NCBI RefSeq assembly: GCF_001280205.1
Contig: NZ_CP012573.1
Coordinates: forward strand, 806,001 to 870,000
DNA: 64,000 nt
DNA from: Clavibacter capsici
GTDB taxonomy: Bacteria; Actinomycetota; Actinomycetes; Actinomycetales; Microbacteriaceae
Reading direction: 5' to 3'
The notes under the pieces are model-generated. The model worked only from the letters and a program-made list of their open reading frames with translations, ran no database searches and was not told the DNA's origin. Shown one piece after another: positions 55,976-64,000 of this stretch (the stretch's first letter is position 1; each line of letters starts with the position of its first letter). A program made the position numbers and the translations under genes.

Positions 55976-56362
55976 CCTCTCCGCGACCCACGTTAGCGGG
56001 TGGTCCGCGCGGCGCGAGGGACGGCGCCGCGCCGGCCGTGCGGCGCTCGCGGCCGGGAGTCCGATGGGGGAACGGCCAGAACACGCACAACCCTCCCGGC
56101 GCGGCAGGCATGCGGCGTATGCTCATCCCGTCGGGCCGAGCCCGACGTGTGGCGAGTCCTGGATTCCCCCGATCCATCGTCACGTGGCGGCGCCCGTTCC
56201 CCCGATGGGCGCCGCCCCTCTCTCCTCCGGGAGCTCCCCTGCCCGAGCGCTCTCCTGGTCCGCCCGCCCGCTGTCCTCCTCCCCAGGTGGATCCCGCTCA
56301 GCTGCCTCCCCGGGTTCTCGTCCGCGCGTCGGGCGGGCCGACCGGGTCCCTAGCCTCCGCGC
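55976..56362. other. Non-coding region between acs and the Tad cluster
   Basis: This 387-bp divergent gap shows no credible gene; frames crossing it have poor codon bias. It should hold the promoters of acs (TAACGT upstream of its start on the minus strand) and of the Tad ATPase gene. The CpaE-like gene often found here in other actinobacteria is absent. Confidence 0.5.
56351..56356 (+). promoter_or_regulatory. -10 box of the Tad cluster promoter, leaderless
   Basis: TAGCCT ends six bases before the ATG at 56363, with no ribosome site. Confidence 0.5.
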
Positions 56363-57622
56363 ATGATCGAGTGGCAGGCATCCGTCGTCGGTCGCGGCGT
56401 CCGCTCCGGCGAGGCGTCGCGGCATCCGCCCACCGGCCGAGCGGGACCGGCGGAGGGCGCGCCCTCGCGTGCGCCCGGCCCCGTGGCGTTCGTCCCCCGT
56501 GCGCGTGCGGCCGGACGGCCCGGTGCGGTCGAGGTCCGGCACGCCATGGCTGCGCCGGTCGCGGATGGCGCCCGGGCGTGCGCTGTCCCGGTCGTGCCTC
56601 CGCGGTTCGCGCCCGCGGCCCTCGGGGCCCTCGCGGCGCTGGTCCGGGATCCGCGGGCGACCGACGTGTTCGTCAACGGCGACGGCGAGGTGTGGGTCGA
56701 CCGCGGCTCGGGCGCCGAGCGGAGGCCCGACGTCGACCTCGGCGGGGAGGCGGAGGTGCGTGCGCTCGCCGTGCGCCTCGCGGCGGAGGGCGGACGCCAC
56801 CTCGACGAGGCCGCGCCGTGCGTCGACGTGCGGCTGGGAGACGGGATGCGCGTGCACGCGGTGCTGCCGCCGGTCTCGACCCGCGGCACGCTGCTGTCCA
56901 TCCGCCTTCCGTCGAGGGCGCGGCCGACCCTGGACGCGCTCGACGCCGCGGGCGCGTTCCCGCCCGGCTGCCGGGCGCTGCTCGAGGAGGCCGTGCGCCG
57001 GCGCACGAACCTGCTCATCACGGGTGCGGGCGGCAGCGGCAAGACCACGCTGCTCGGCGCGCTGCTCGCCCGCGCGGATCCCCGGGAGCGCATCGTGCTC
57101 GTCGAGGACGTGTCGGAGCTCCGCGTGCGGCACCCGCATGTGGTGTCGCTCGAGGCGCGGCAGCCGAACATCGAGGGGGCCGGCGAGCTGTCGCTGCCGC
57201 GGCTCGTGCGCGAGGCGCTGCGGATGCGACCCGACCGACTGGTCGTCGGGGAGTGCCGGGGCAGCGAGATCCGCGAGCTGCTGGGAGCGCTGAACACGGG
57301 GCACGACGGCGGGGCGGGGACCCTCCACGCCAACGGCGTCGCCGACGTGCCGGCCCGGCTCGAGGCGCTCGGCGCGCTCGCCGGCCTGGACGCCGTCACG
57401 ACCGCGCGGCAGGCCGTGAGCGCGATCGGCCTCGTGGTCCATCTCGCCCGGACCCCGGAGGGGCGGCGGGTCCAGGCGGCCGGGCGCTTGGTCACGGGCG
57501 ACGGAGGACGGCTGCGCGTCCTGCCCGTGCGCTGGGTGCCGCCGGCCGTCCGGGGCGATCGCCCCGCGGTGGAGGCATCGGGCGGGGCATCGGTCCGGGG
57601 CGGCGCCGGGGGACGCGCGTGA
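56363..57622 (+). CDS. Type II/IV secretion ATPase of the Tad system (TadA/CpaF-like)
   Basis: This 419-residue hexameric ATPase drives assembly of Flp-type pili or a related secretion apparatus. After about 75 disordered residues comes the secretion-ATPase fold, with Walker A GAGGSGKTT near 221-229, the Asp box region VLVEDVSELRV, PDRLVVGECRGSEIRELLGA as Walker B, and the His box region GTLHANG. The TadB/TadC-like gene overlaps its stop (GTGA). The five-gene order matches the actinobacterial Tad-like cluster that lies beside topA, as in mycobacteria. Confidence 0.92.
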   Translation: MIEWQASVVGRGVRSGEASRHPPTGRAGPAEGAPSRAPGPVAFVPRARAAGRPGAVEVRHAMAAPVADGARACAVPVVPPRFAPAALGALAALVRDPRATDVFVNGDGEVWVDRGSGAERRPDVDLGGEAEVRALAVRLAAEGGRHLDEAAPCVDVRLGDGMRVHAVLPPVSTRGTLLSIRLPSRARPTLDALDAAGAFPPGCRALLEEAVRRRTNLLITGAGGSGKTTLLGALLARADPRERIVLVEDVSELRVRHPHVVSLEARQPNIEGAGELSLPRLVREALRMRPDRLVVGECRGSEIRELLGALNTGHDGGAGTLHANGVADVPARLEALGALAGLDAVTTARQAVSAIGLVVHLARTPEGRRVQAAGRLVTGDGGRLRVLPVRWVPPAVRGDRPAVEASGGASVRGGAGGRA

Positions 57623-58623
57623 TCGGGGGAGCGCTTCCGACGAGCAGGCGGCGTCGTGGCCGGGCCGAGGATCCCGTCGAGCAGGCCGAGGAGGTCGCGT
57701 CGCTCGTCCGTCGCCTGGCCGTGCTGCTGGGGGCGGGGCTGGATCCCGAGCGCGCGTGGACGCAGCTCGCTCCGCCGGGTGGGCGCGCGCGTCGCGCCGA
57801 GGACCCCGTGCCCGCGGTGATCCGGAGGGTCGCCGCGGGCACCGGGACGGCTCCCCTCGCCGCCCGCGTGGCGGCTGCCGGCGGGACCGCGTCAGGAGGT
57901 CGGGAGGACGGGGACGCCGGGGCATCGTGGCGCGCGCTCGCCGTCGGGATCGAGGTGGCCGACCGCACCGGGGCGCCGCTCGCGCGCTCGCTCGACCGTC
58001 TCGCGCAGACCCTGGTTGACGTCGCGCGGTTCCGTCGCGATGCCGGGACGGCGCTCGCGGGTCCGGTGGCGACGGCGCGCACCGTCCTCCTCATGCCCGG
58101 GGCGGGGCTGCTCCTCGCGGCGGGTCTCGGCTTCGACCCGCTGCGGGTGCTGACCACCACCGTCCCCGGCGCCGCCTGCCTCGTCGTCGGCATCGCCCTC
58201 GTCGCGGTCGGATGGCGCTGGAACCTGCGGCTGGTGCGCCAGGCCATGCCGCGGGATCCGGCGCCGGGGCTCGTCCTCGACCTCGTGGCGACGGCGATGA
58301 CGGGAGGCGCGTCCGTGCCGCGGGCCGTCGCCGTCGTGCGCCGGGCGTGCGAGCGCGCGGGGGTGCCGGCGGGAGAGGAGCTCGAGGCCGCCGCCCGCAT
58401 CGTCGAAGTCGCGGCGCGGACGGGCGCCCCCGTCGCCGTGCTCCTGCGCAGCGAGGCCGAACGGGGACGACGCGATGCCGCCACGTGGGCCGAGCGCGCC
58501 GCCGCGCGCCTCGCCGCGCGCCTGATGCTGCCGCTCGGTGCGTGCATCCTGCCGGCGTTCCTGGCGGTCGGGGTCGTCCCGATGATGCTGGCCGTCCTGT
58601 CCTCAACACTCGGCCGAGGGTGA
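57619..58623 (+). CDS. Type II secretion F-domain protein, TadB-TadC fusion
   Basis: This 334-residue membrane platform protein is likely recruited by the upstream ATPase. It carries two T2SSF-like units: residues about 25-140 (EEVASLVRRLAVLLGAGLDP; VADRTGAPLARSLDRLAQ) and about 215-310 (LVLDLVATAMTGGASVPRAV; VEVAARTGAPVAVLLRSEAE). A pair of helices follows the first unit near 155-200 and the second at the C-terminus. In other actinobacteria these are separate TadB and TadC proteins; here both are in one frame. The GTG start overlaps the ATPase stop. Confidence 0.85.
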   Translation: MIGGALPTSRRRRGRAEDPVEQAEEVASLVRRLAVLLGAGLDPERAWTQLAPPGGRARRAEDPVPAVIRRVAAGTGTAPLAARVAAAGGTASGGREDGDAGASWRALAVGIEVADRTGAPLARSLDRLAQTLVDVARFRRDAGTALAGPVATARTVLLMPGAGLLLAAGLGFDPLRVLTTTVPGAACLVVGIALVAVGWRWNLRLVRQAMPRDPAPGLVLDLVATAMTGGASVPRAVAVVRRACERAGVPAGEELEAAARIVEVAARTGAPVAVLLRSEAERGRRDAATWAERAAARLAARLMLPLGACILPAFLAVGVVPMMLAVLSSTLGRG

Positions 58624-58748
58624 CGGCCTCCACCGGTCGCGGACCGCAAGGTGCCCGGGCCCTGCGGCACGGGCATGGTGACCTCCTGGCCGACGGTCGG
58701 CCGGGGACAGGACGGCGGGAGCACCCGCCACGGGAAGAGGACGAGGAC

Positions 58749-59216
58749 ATGGACAGGATCCAGGAGAGGACGGACGCGATGGACGGGCGAGGAGAGGAGA
58801 GGGCGTCGACCCGCGGGACGGCGGCTGAGCAGGGCGGGGCTGCGCAGGGCGGGGCCGCGGTGGCGATGGAGGGGCGCGCGGTCTGGCCGCTCGCGGCCGC
58901 ACGGACAGCCCCCGAGCGGTCGGCCGGGTCGTGCGGGGGCGCAGGGCCCATCCGGGGGAGCGTCGCCTCCGTGAGCTGCGTCCGTTCCGTGCGCTCCCGG
59001 GTCGCGCCGTCCCGTCCGCTGCGTGCCGCACGGGCGGTCCGCCGAGCGCTCGTCCACCGAGGTCCGGGGGACGGCGGCGCGGCGACGGCGGAGTACGCCA
59101 TCGCGACCATGGCCGCGGTCGCGTTCGCGGGCCTGCTCGTGGTGATCCTGCAGAGCGACGAGGTACGGGGCATGCTGCTCGACCTCGTGCGGCGCGCCCT
59201 CACCTACGACCGGTGA
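58749..59216 (+). CDS. DUF4244 protein, pilin-like
   Basis: This 155-residue protein has a C-terminal 60 residues matching DUF4244: DGGAATAEYAIATMAAVAFA followed by GLLVVILQSDEVRGML. The segment resembles a Flp pilin, with a charged residue ahead of one hydrophobic helix (TAEYA). The N-terminal 95 residues are disordered and basic, longer than usual, so a later start is possible (ATG 58779 with GGAGAGG upstream). It follows the TadB/C gene by 125 bp, and its stop overlaps the next gene. It is the likely filament subunit of the cluster. Confidence 0.8.
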   Translation: MDRIQERTDAMDGRGEERASTRGTAAEQGGAAQGGAAVAMEGRAVWPLAAARTAPERSAGSCGGAGPIRGSVASVSCVRSVRSRVAPSRPLRAARAVRRALVHRGPGDGGAATAEYAIATMAAVAFAGLLVVILQSDEVRGMLLDLVRRALTYDR

Positions 59217-59626
59217 TCGGGGTGCGTCCCGCACGGCGAGGCGCGTCGGGGTCGGCGTCCGCCAGCCCGGTCGCGCCTCCGTCGGCGGACGCGGGAGCGG
59301 CCGCCGCGGAGCTCGCCGTCGTGCTGCCCGCGGTCGTCCTCGTGCTCGGCCTGTGCCTGGGCGCGGTGCAGACGGTGGGGCAGCAGGTCATGCTGACGTC
59401 CGCGGCGGCTGAGGCAGCCCGCAGCCTCGGCCGCGGGGAGGCCCCCGGCACGGCGTCCGCGCGCATCGGGGGTGCCGCGGGAGGCGCGAGCATGGCGGTG
59501 GATCGGTCGGGGCACGCCGTGTGCGTCCAGCTCACCGAGCCGGACGGCTTCGGACCCGCGGCGGCAGCGGGCCTCCGCGTCTCGGCACGCGGCTGCGCGT
59601 GGCAGGAGGACCCGGATGCGGGCTGA
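59213..59626 (+). CDS. TadE-like minor pilin
   Basis: This 137-residue protein has a short Ala/Ser-rich start, one hydrophobic helix (AAAAELAVVLPAVVLVLGLC at about residues 31-50) and an extracytoplasmic domain. Glu in the AAELA motif is the usual TadE processing-site residue. Two cysteines near the C-terminus may pair. The start GTG overlaps the DUF4244 stop by four bases, and its 3' end overlaps the next gene by 11 bases. Confidence 0.85.
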   Translation: MIGVRPARRGASGSASASPVAPPSADAGAAAAELAVVLPAVVLVLGLCLGAVQTVGQQVMLTSAAAEAARSLGRGEAPGTASARIGGAAGGASMAVDRSGHAVCVQLTEPDGFGPAAAAGLRVSARGCAWQEDPDAG

Positions 59627-59975
59627 GCCGGACTCCGGATCGGGGACGGTGCTCGCGGTCGGGCTCGTCGGGGCGATCGCGTCCCTGGCGCTGGCGACGG
59701 TGATCGCGTCGACGGCGCTCGTCGAGCGGGCTGCGGTGGCGGGCGCGGCGGACTCGGCCGCGCTCGCCGCCGCGGACGTCGCGGCGGGCTTCGGCACCGG
59801 CCCGCCCTGCACGGCGGCCGAGGAGGTCGTCGTCGCGGCGAGGGCGACGCTCGTCGCCTGCGACGTCAGCGGCACGACGGCGGCCGTGCGGGTCGCCGGT
59901 CGGGACGCGCCCCTCGGCCTGGAGGTGACCGCCCGGGCGCGAGCCGGCCAGCCACCGGATCCCCCGGCGGGGTGA
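59616..59975 (+). CDS. Rv3654c/TadG-like secreted protein of the Tad cluster
   Basis: This 119-residue protein begins MRAEPDSGSGTVLAVGLVGA, the Gly-Ser-Gly-rich entry to a single helix seen in the TadE/G-like proteins of actinobacterial clusters, then ADSAALAAADVAAGF. Two cysteines (PPC, VAC) may form a disulfide. CAGGAGGA precedes the ATG at 59616. It is the last gene of the cluster, and no prepilin peptidase or RcpA-like outer component is present in this window. Confidence 0.82.
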   Translation: MRAEPDSGSGTVLAVGLVGAIASLALATVIASTALVERAAVAGAADSAALAAADVAAGFGTGPPCTAAEEVVVAARATLVACDVSGTTAAVRVAGRDAPLGLEVTARARAGQPPDPPAG

Positions 59976-60057
59976 GCGGGACGACGGCTGCCGGGAGGTC
60001 CTCTCCGCTCCGCATCCGGGCGGCAGCGCGATTAGGTGGCCGGTCGGTGCGCGTGTG

Positions 60058-60063
60058 TATGGT
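60058..60063 (+). promoter_or_regulatory. -10 box upstream of topA
   Basis: TATGGT lies 112 bases before the topA GTG, implying a leader of about 105 bases. Nearer the start, GCATATATAAGGAGTCAC supplies an AAGGAG ribosome site in an A/T-rich patch. Confidence 0.35.
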
Positions 60064-60175
60064 GTGCCTTGTCGGGGACCCCGCCGCACATCGCCCCGGA
60101 GCGCATCCGAGCGGGCACGCCTCCCGGACACCGGGCCGGCCTCCGGCCCCCATGAACGCATATATAAGGAGTCAC

Positions 60176-63136
60176 GTGCCCGGCACGAAGAAGTTGGTCA
60201 TCGTCGAGTCGCCGGCCAAGGCCAAGACGATCGCCCAGTACCTGGGCAGCGGATACGAGGTGCAGGCGTCCGTCGGCCACATCCGCGACCTCATCGAGCC
60301 GAAGAACCTGCCGCCCGAGCTCAAGAAGGGCACGCTCGGCAAGTTCTCCGTCGACGTCGAGAACGGCTTCGAGCCGTACTACGTCGTCAGCGACCAGAAG
60401 AAGAAGACGGTCGCCGACCTCAAGCGGGCCCTCAAGGACGCCGACGAGCTCTTCCTCGCGACGGATGAGGACCGCGAGGGCGAGGCCATCGCGTGGCACC
60501 TCCTCCAGGTGCTGAAGCCGAAGGTGCCGGTCAAGCGCATGGTGTTCCACGAGATCACCAAGGAGGCCATCGAGCGCGCACGCGACAGCACGCGCGACAT
60601 CGACACGGCCCTCGTCGATGCGCAGGAGACGCGACGCATCCTCGACCGCCTCTACGGCTACGAGGTGTCGCCCGTCCTCTGGCGCAAGGTCGGCCCGGGC
60701 CTGTCCGCGGGTCGCGTGCAGTCCGCCGCCACCCGGCTCGTGGTGGACCGGGAGCGCGAGCGCCTGGCGTTCGTCACCGCCACCTACTGGGACCTCACCG
60801 CGTCGCTCTCGCCGCTCGAGCAGGAGCTGCCCTTCGACGCGCGCCTGGTGCGGATCGACGGCGCCCGGATCGCCACGGGTCGCGACTTCGACGACAAGGG
60901 CGCGCTCAAGAACGACTCGCGTCCGCTCGACGCGAGCACCGCGGAGTCGCTCGCCGAGGCGCTGCGCGACCCGTCCGTGCCGCTGAAGGTGCAGAGCGTC
61001 GAGTCCAAGCCGTACACGCGGCGACCGGCCGCCCCGTTCACCACGTCGACCCTGCAGCAGGAGGCGGCGCGCAAGCTCCGGTTCTCCGCCCGGCAGACCA
61101 TGAGCGTCGCCCAGTCGCTGTACGAGAACGGCTACATCACCTACATGCGCACGGACTCGCCCTCGCTCTCGCAGCAGGCGATCAACGCGGCGCGCAAGCA
61201 GGCGGCCGAGCTCTACGGTCCGGAGACCGTCCCCGACAAGCCGCGCCTCTACGCCGGCAAGAGTAAGAACGCGCAGGAGGCCCACGAGGCCGTCCGCCCC
61301 GCCGGGGAGACGTTCCGCACCCCGCAGCAGCTCGCCTCGACGCTGCGCGGCAACGACCACAAGCTCTACGACCTCATCTGGAAGCGCACCATCGCGTCGC
61401 AGATGGCGGACGCGAAGGGATCCACCGCATCGGTCGTCATCGCCGCGGGGCCCACGTCCTCCGGCGAGGTGGCCGAGTTCGCGGTCTCGGGCACCGTCAT
61501 CACGTTCCGCGGCTTCCTGGCCGCGTACGAGGAGGGCCGCGACGAGGAGCGCCACGGCGCCGCCGAGCCGCGCGAGGCCAAGCTGCCCGACCTCAAGAAG
61601 GGCCAGGACCTGCGCCTCGTCGACGTCGACGCGAAGGGCCACGAGACCAGCCCGCCGCCGCGCTACACGGAGGCGAGCCTCGTGAAGACGCTCGAGGAGC
61701 TCGGCATCGGGCGCCCGTCCACGTACGCCGCCATCATCTCGACCATCGTCGACCGCGGCTACGTCACGCCGCGCGGCACCGCGCTGGTGCCGAACTGGAT
61801 CGCGTTCTCCGTGGTCCGGCTGCTCGAGGAGTTCTTCACGGAGCTGGTGCAGTACGACTTCACCGCCGGCATGGAGAACGACCTCGACCGCATCGCGGAC
61901 GGGTCGGCCGAGCGGGTCGACTGGCTGAAGGGCTTCTACTACGGGAACCAGGCCCACAAGGGCCTGCGTCCCACCATCGACAACCTCGGCGAGATCGACG
62001 CCAAGGAGATCAACTCGCTGCGGATCGCGGACGACATCACGCTCCGCATCGGCAAGTACGGGCCGTACCTCGAGGTGCACGAGGAGGGAGCCGCGGAGGA
62101 CGCGACCCCCCGCCGCGTGAACCTCCCGGAGGACCTCGCGCCCGACGAGCTCACGTCGGCGAAGGCGCGGGAGCTCATCGACGCCCCGGTCGTCACCGAC
62201 CGCGTCATCGGGATCAACCCCGACAACGGCAAGCGCATCGTCGCCAAGGACGGGCGCTACGGCCCCTACGTCACCGAGCTCGACCCCGAGCCCGAGGAGG
62301 CGCCGGCTGCCGTCGACACGGCGACGGGCGAGGTGCTCGAGAGCGCCCCCGCGACGACCACGGCGGCACCCGCGAAGAAGGCGCCGGCGAAGAAGACCGC
62401 CGCGAAGAAGGCGGCGGCGGTCAAGCCCCGCACGGCCTCCATCTTCAAGTCGATGGACCTCGCGACGGTCGACCTCGAGACGGCGCTGCGACTGCTCGAC
62501 CTCCCGCGCGTCGTGGGGGAGGACCCCGAGACGTCCACGCCCATCACCGCGCAGAACGGCAAGTACGGGCCGTACCTCAAGAAGGGGACGGACTCGCGCT
62601 CGCTCACGAGCGAGGAGCAGATCTTCGAGATCGACCTCCCCGGGGCCCTCGAGGTGTTCGCGCAGCCGAAGTACGGAGCCCGCCGTCCCTCCAGCGCGCT
62701 CAAGGAGTTCGACGCGGATCCGGTGAGCGGCAAGGGCATCAAGGTCAAGGACGGCCGCTTCGGTCCCTACGTCACCGACGGCGAGACCAACGCCACGATC
62801 CCGAAGAGCGAGTCCGTCGAGGACATCGACTTCGACCGGGCCGTCGAGCTCCTCGCCGACAAGCGCGCCAAGGGACCCGCCAAGCCCAGGGGCAAGGCCC
62901 CGGCCAAGGCGAAGGCCAAGGCGCCCGCGAAGGCGAAGGCCCCGGCGAAGCCGCGCGCCGGCGCGGCCGCCAAGACGACCACCGCGAAGACGACGGCGGC
63001 GAAGACGACCACGGCGAAGACGGCGACTGCCGCGACGCCGTCCGCCAGGTCGGTCGCCGCCACGAAGGCCGCCGCCACGCGGGCCGCCAACAGGGCCGCA
63101 GCCGCTGCCGCCATGACGGCGTCCGACGCGACGTGA
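60176..63136 (+). CDS. topA: DNA topoisomerase I
   Basis: This 986-residue type IA enzyme relaxes negative supercoils. The Toprim start is KLVIVESPAKAKTIAQYLG, with FLATDEDREGEAIAWHL following. The active-site tyrosine is at about residue 323 in YITYMRTDSPSLSQ. It has no zinc-finger cysteines. Instead, the C-terminal third has four repeats of the GRYGPYVT/KYGPYLK/RFGPYVT type and ends in a long Lys/Ala/Thr tail, as in mycobacterial TopA. GTG 60176 has AAGGAG seven bases upstream. tmk overlaps its stop. Confidence 0.97.
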   Translation: MPGTKKLVIVESPAKAKTIAQYLGSGYEVQASVGHIRDLIEPKNLPPELKKGTLGKFSVDVENGFEPYYVVSDQKKKTVADLKRALKDADELFLATDEDREGEAIAWHLLQVLKPKVPVKRMVFHEITKEAIERARDSTRDIDTALVDAQETRRILDRLYGYEVSPVLWRKVGPGLSAGRVQSAATRLVVDRERERLAFVTATYWDLTASLSPLEQELPFDARLVRIDGARIATGRDFDDKGALKNDSRPLDASTAESLAEALRDPSVPLKVQSVESKPYTRRPAAPFTTSTLQQEAARKLRFSARQTMSVAQSLYENGYITYMRTDSPSLSQQAINAARKQAAELYGPETVPDKPRLYAGKSKNAQEAHEAVRPAGETFRTPQQLASTLRGNDHKLYDLIWKRTIASQMADAKGSTASVVIAAGPTSSGEVAEFAVSGTVITFRGFLAAYEEGRDEERHGAAEPREAKLPDLKKGQDLRLVDVDAKGHETSPPPRYTEASLVKTLEELGIGRPSTYAAIISTIVDRGYVTPRGTALVPNWIAFSVVRLLEEFFTELVQYDFTAGMENDLDRIADGSAERVDWLKGFYYGNQAHKGLRPTIDNLGEIDAKEINSLRIADDITLRIGKYGPYLEVHEEGAAEDATPRRVNLPEDLAPDELTSAKARELIDAPVVTDRVIGINPDNGKRIVAKDGRYGPYVTELDPEPEEAPAAVDTATGEVLESAPATTTAAPAKKAPAKKTAAKKAAAVKPRTASIFKSMDLATVDLETALRLLDLPRVVGEDPETSTPITAQNGKYGPYLKKGTDSRSLTSEEQIFEIDLPGALEVFAQPKYGARRPSSALKEFDADPVSGKGIKVKDGRFGPYVTDGETNATIPKSESVEDIDFDRAVELLADKRAKGPAKPRGKAPAKAKAKAPAKAKAPAKPRAGAAAKTTTAKTTAAKTTTAKTATAATPSARSVAATKAAATRAANRAAAAAAMTASDAT

Positions 63137-63768
63137 CCGGCGTCTTCATCACGCTGGAGGGCGGCGACGGCGTGGGGAAGTCCACGCAGTCGGCGCTCCT
63201 CCGGGAGTGGTTGGAGGGCCAGGGCCGGGAGGTCGTCGTCACCCGCGAGCCGGGAGGCAGCGAGCTGGGGGCGGAGATCCGCGAGATCGTGCTGCACCGT
63301 CGAGGCCACATCGCCCCTCGCGCGGAGGCCCTGCTCTACGCGGCCGACCGCGCGCACCACATCGAGACGGTCGTCCGGCCCGCCCTCGAGCGGGGCGCCG
63401 TGGTCCTGCAGGACCGCTACCTCGACTCGTCCGTCGCCTACCAGGGAGCCGGGCGGGTGCTCGACGCCGGCGAGATCTGCGAGCTGTCGCTCTGGGCGGC
63501 CGAGGGGCTCCTGCCCGACCTCACCGTCCTGCTGGACCTCGACCAGGCGGCCGCCCGGATCCGGCTCGACGCCGCCCGGACCCGTTTCGACCGGCTCGAG
63601 GCCGAGCGCGGGGAGTTCCACGAGCGCGTCCGCCACGCGTTCCTCGGGCTCGCCGAGGCCGAGCCCGACCGCTTCCTCGTCGTCGACGCCGCGCGTCCCC
63701 GCGAGGAGATCGCCGACGTGATCCGCACGCGGGCCGCCGCGCTCCTCGAGGCGGGGGCGCGCGCATGA
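63133..63768 (+). CDS. tmk: Thymidylate kinase
   Basis: This 211-residue enzyme phosphorylates dTMP to dTDP. The P-loop is GGDGVGKST at residues 10-18, the DR(Y/H) motif is VLQDRYLDSSVAYQGAGR, and TREPGGSELG carries the conserved Arg. The start GTG overlaps the topA stop by four bases, and the next gene's ATG overlaps its own stop, so topA-tmk-holB is one operon. This order is typical of actinobacteria. Confidence 0.97.
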   Translation: MTGVFITLEGGDGVGKSTQSALLREWLEGQGREVVVTREPGGSELGAEIREIVLHRRGHIAPRAEALLYAADRAHHIETVVRPALERGAVVLQDRYLDSSVAYQGAGRVLDAGEICELSLWAAEGLLPDLTVLLDLDQAAARIRLDAARTRFDRLEAERGEFHERVRHAFLGLAEAEPDRFLVVDAARPREEIADVIRTRAAALLEAGARA

Positions 63769-64000
63769 GCGACGAGGCGACGGATCCGGCCGTGGCGACG
63801 CCCGCCAGCCCGGACGGGCGCGCCATCTGGGACGAGCTCACGGGCCAGTCCGAGGCCGTCGCGCTCCTCGCCGCGGCCAGCAGCCCGCGGGCCACCGCCC
63901 GCGACGCCAGCGGCACCGCGCTCGCGCACTCCTGGCTCATCACCGGTCCTCCGGGATCCGGCCGTTCGAACCTGGCCTACGCGTTCGCGACCGCGCTGCT
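63765..64000 (+). CDS. holB: DNA polymerase III subunit delta' (3' end outside window)
   Basis: Only the first 78 codons are present. After a short acidic leader comes WDELTGQSEAVALLAAAS and the Walker A region LITGPPGSGRSNLAYAFATA. Here the P-loop lysine is replaced by R-S, as in delta' subunits, which do not hydrolyse ATP in the clamp loader. The start ATG overlaps the tmk stop (ATGA). The identity rests on this motif and on the topA-tmk-holB order. Confidence 0.9.
   Translation, partial: MSDEATDPAVATPASPDGRAIWDELTGQSEAVALLAAASSPRATARDASGTALAHSWLITGPPGSGRSNLAYAFATAL

Noticed and set aside
63001-63136. Thr/Lys/Ala repeats at the end of topA as a separate repeat element
   Set aside because: The repeats stay in frame and are the usual basic tail of actinobacterial topoisomerase I.

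Overview
The window is very GC-rich (roughly 72% by eye), with strong G/C third-position codon bias, many GTG starts, and 1- to 4-base overlaps between consecutive genes. The gene set (leaderless promoters, mycobacterial-type SOS box, LysC alpha/beta layout, Tad cluster beside topA, Mqo, long-form Pta) points to the chromosome of an actinobacterium of the family Microbacteriaceae, most like Clavibacter or a close relative. I see no insertion sequence, integrase, prophage, plasmid function or CRISPR array.

Layout. 1-6.2 kb: carbohydrate uptake and use (end of a sugar ABC transporter, xylose isomerase, family 1 beta-glucosidase, GNAT acetyltransferase). 6.2-12.7 kb: a MarR regulator, a LysR regulator divergent from a PLP enzyme with a well-formed T-N11-A operator, a Bcr/CflA-type efflux pump and two membrane proteins. 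12.9-17 kb: tRNA-Ser, a 930-residue LuxR-type ATPase regulator, an NAD(P)-binding protein and the SRP RNA. 17.1-20.5 kb: pta-ackA. 20.8-27.7 kb: a 1568-residue LPVTG-anchored surface protein with six Ig-like repeats and about 35 copies of an eight-residue repeat, followed by a DUF5819-HTTM pair reminiscent of SdpA/SdpB. 27.7-37.6 kb: housekeeping genes (dnaX-recR, lysC-asd, mqo, an SOS-boxed radical SAM gene, a LuxR-type regulator and tdk). 37.9-53.1 kb: cell-envelope genes (Wzz/BY-kinase, a secreted protein, a DUF4012 protein, two small LPVTG proteins, VanZ, an acyltransferase and two paralogous bifunctional penicillin-binding proteins). 53.2-56 kb: DUF4177, RidA and acetyl-CoA synthetase. 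56.3-60 kb: a compact Tad/Flp-type pilus cluster. 60.2-64 kb: topA, tmk and the start of holB.

How the parts fit. Pta-AckA and Acs handle acetate in opposite directions. LysC and Asd begin the aspartate pathway, which supplies lysine/diaminopimelate to the cell wall; the two penicillin-binding proteins, the DUF4012/BY-kinase locus and the three LPVTG proteins form a strong envelope theme. DnaX, RecR, TopA, Tmk, Tdk and HolB are replication, repair and nucleotide genes.

The less expected signals are these: the palindrome GGATCC occurs about 100 times by hand count, several-fold above composition, and recruits otherwise avoided codons; an SOS box precedes a spore-photoproduct-lyase-like radical SAM gene whose 3' end is frameshifted; and many genes carry a TANNNT box placed 6-7 bases before the start codon, which implies leaderless mRNAs.
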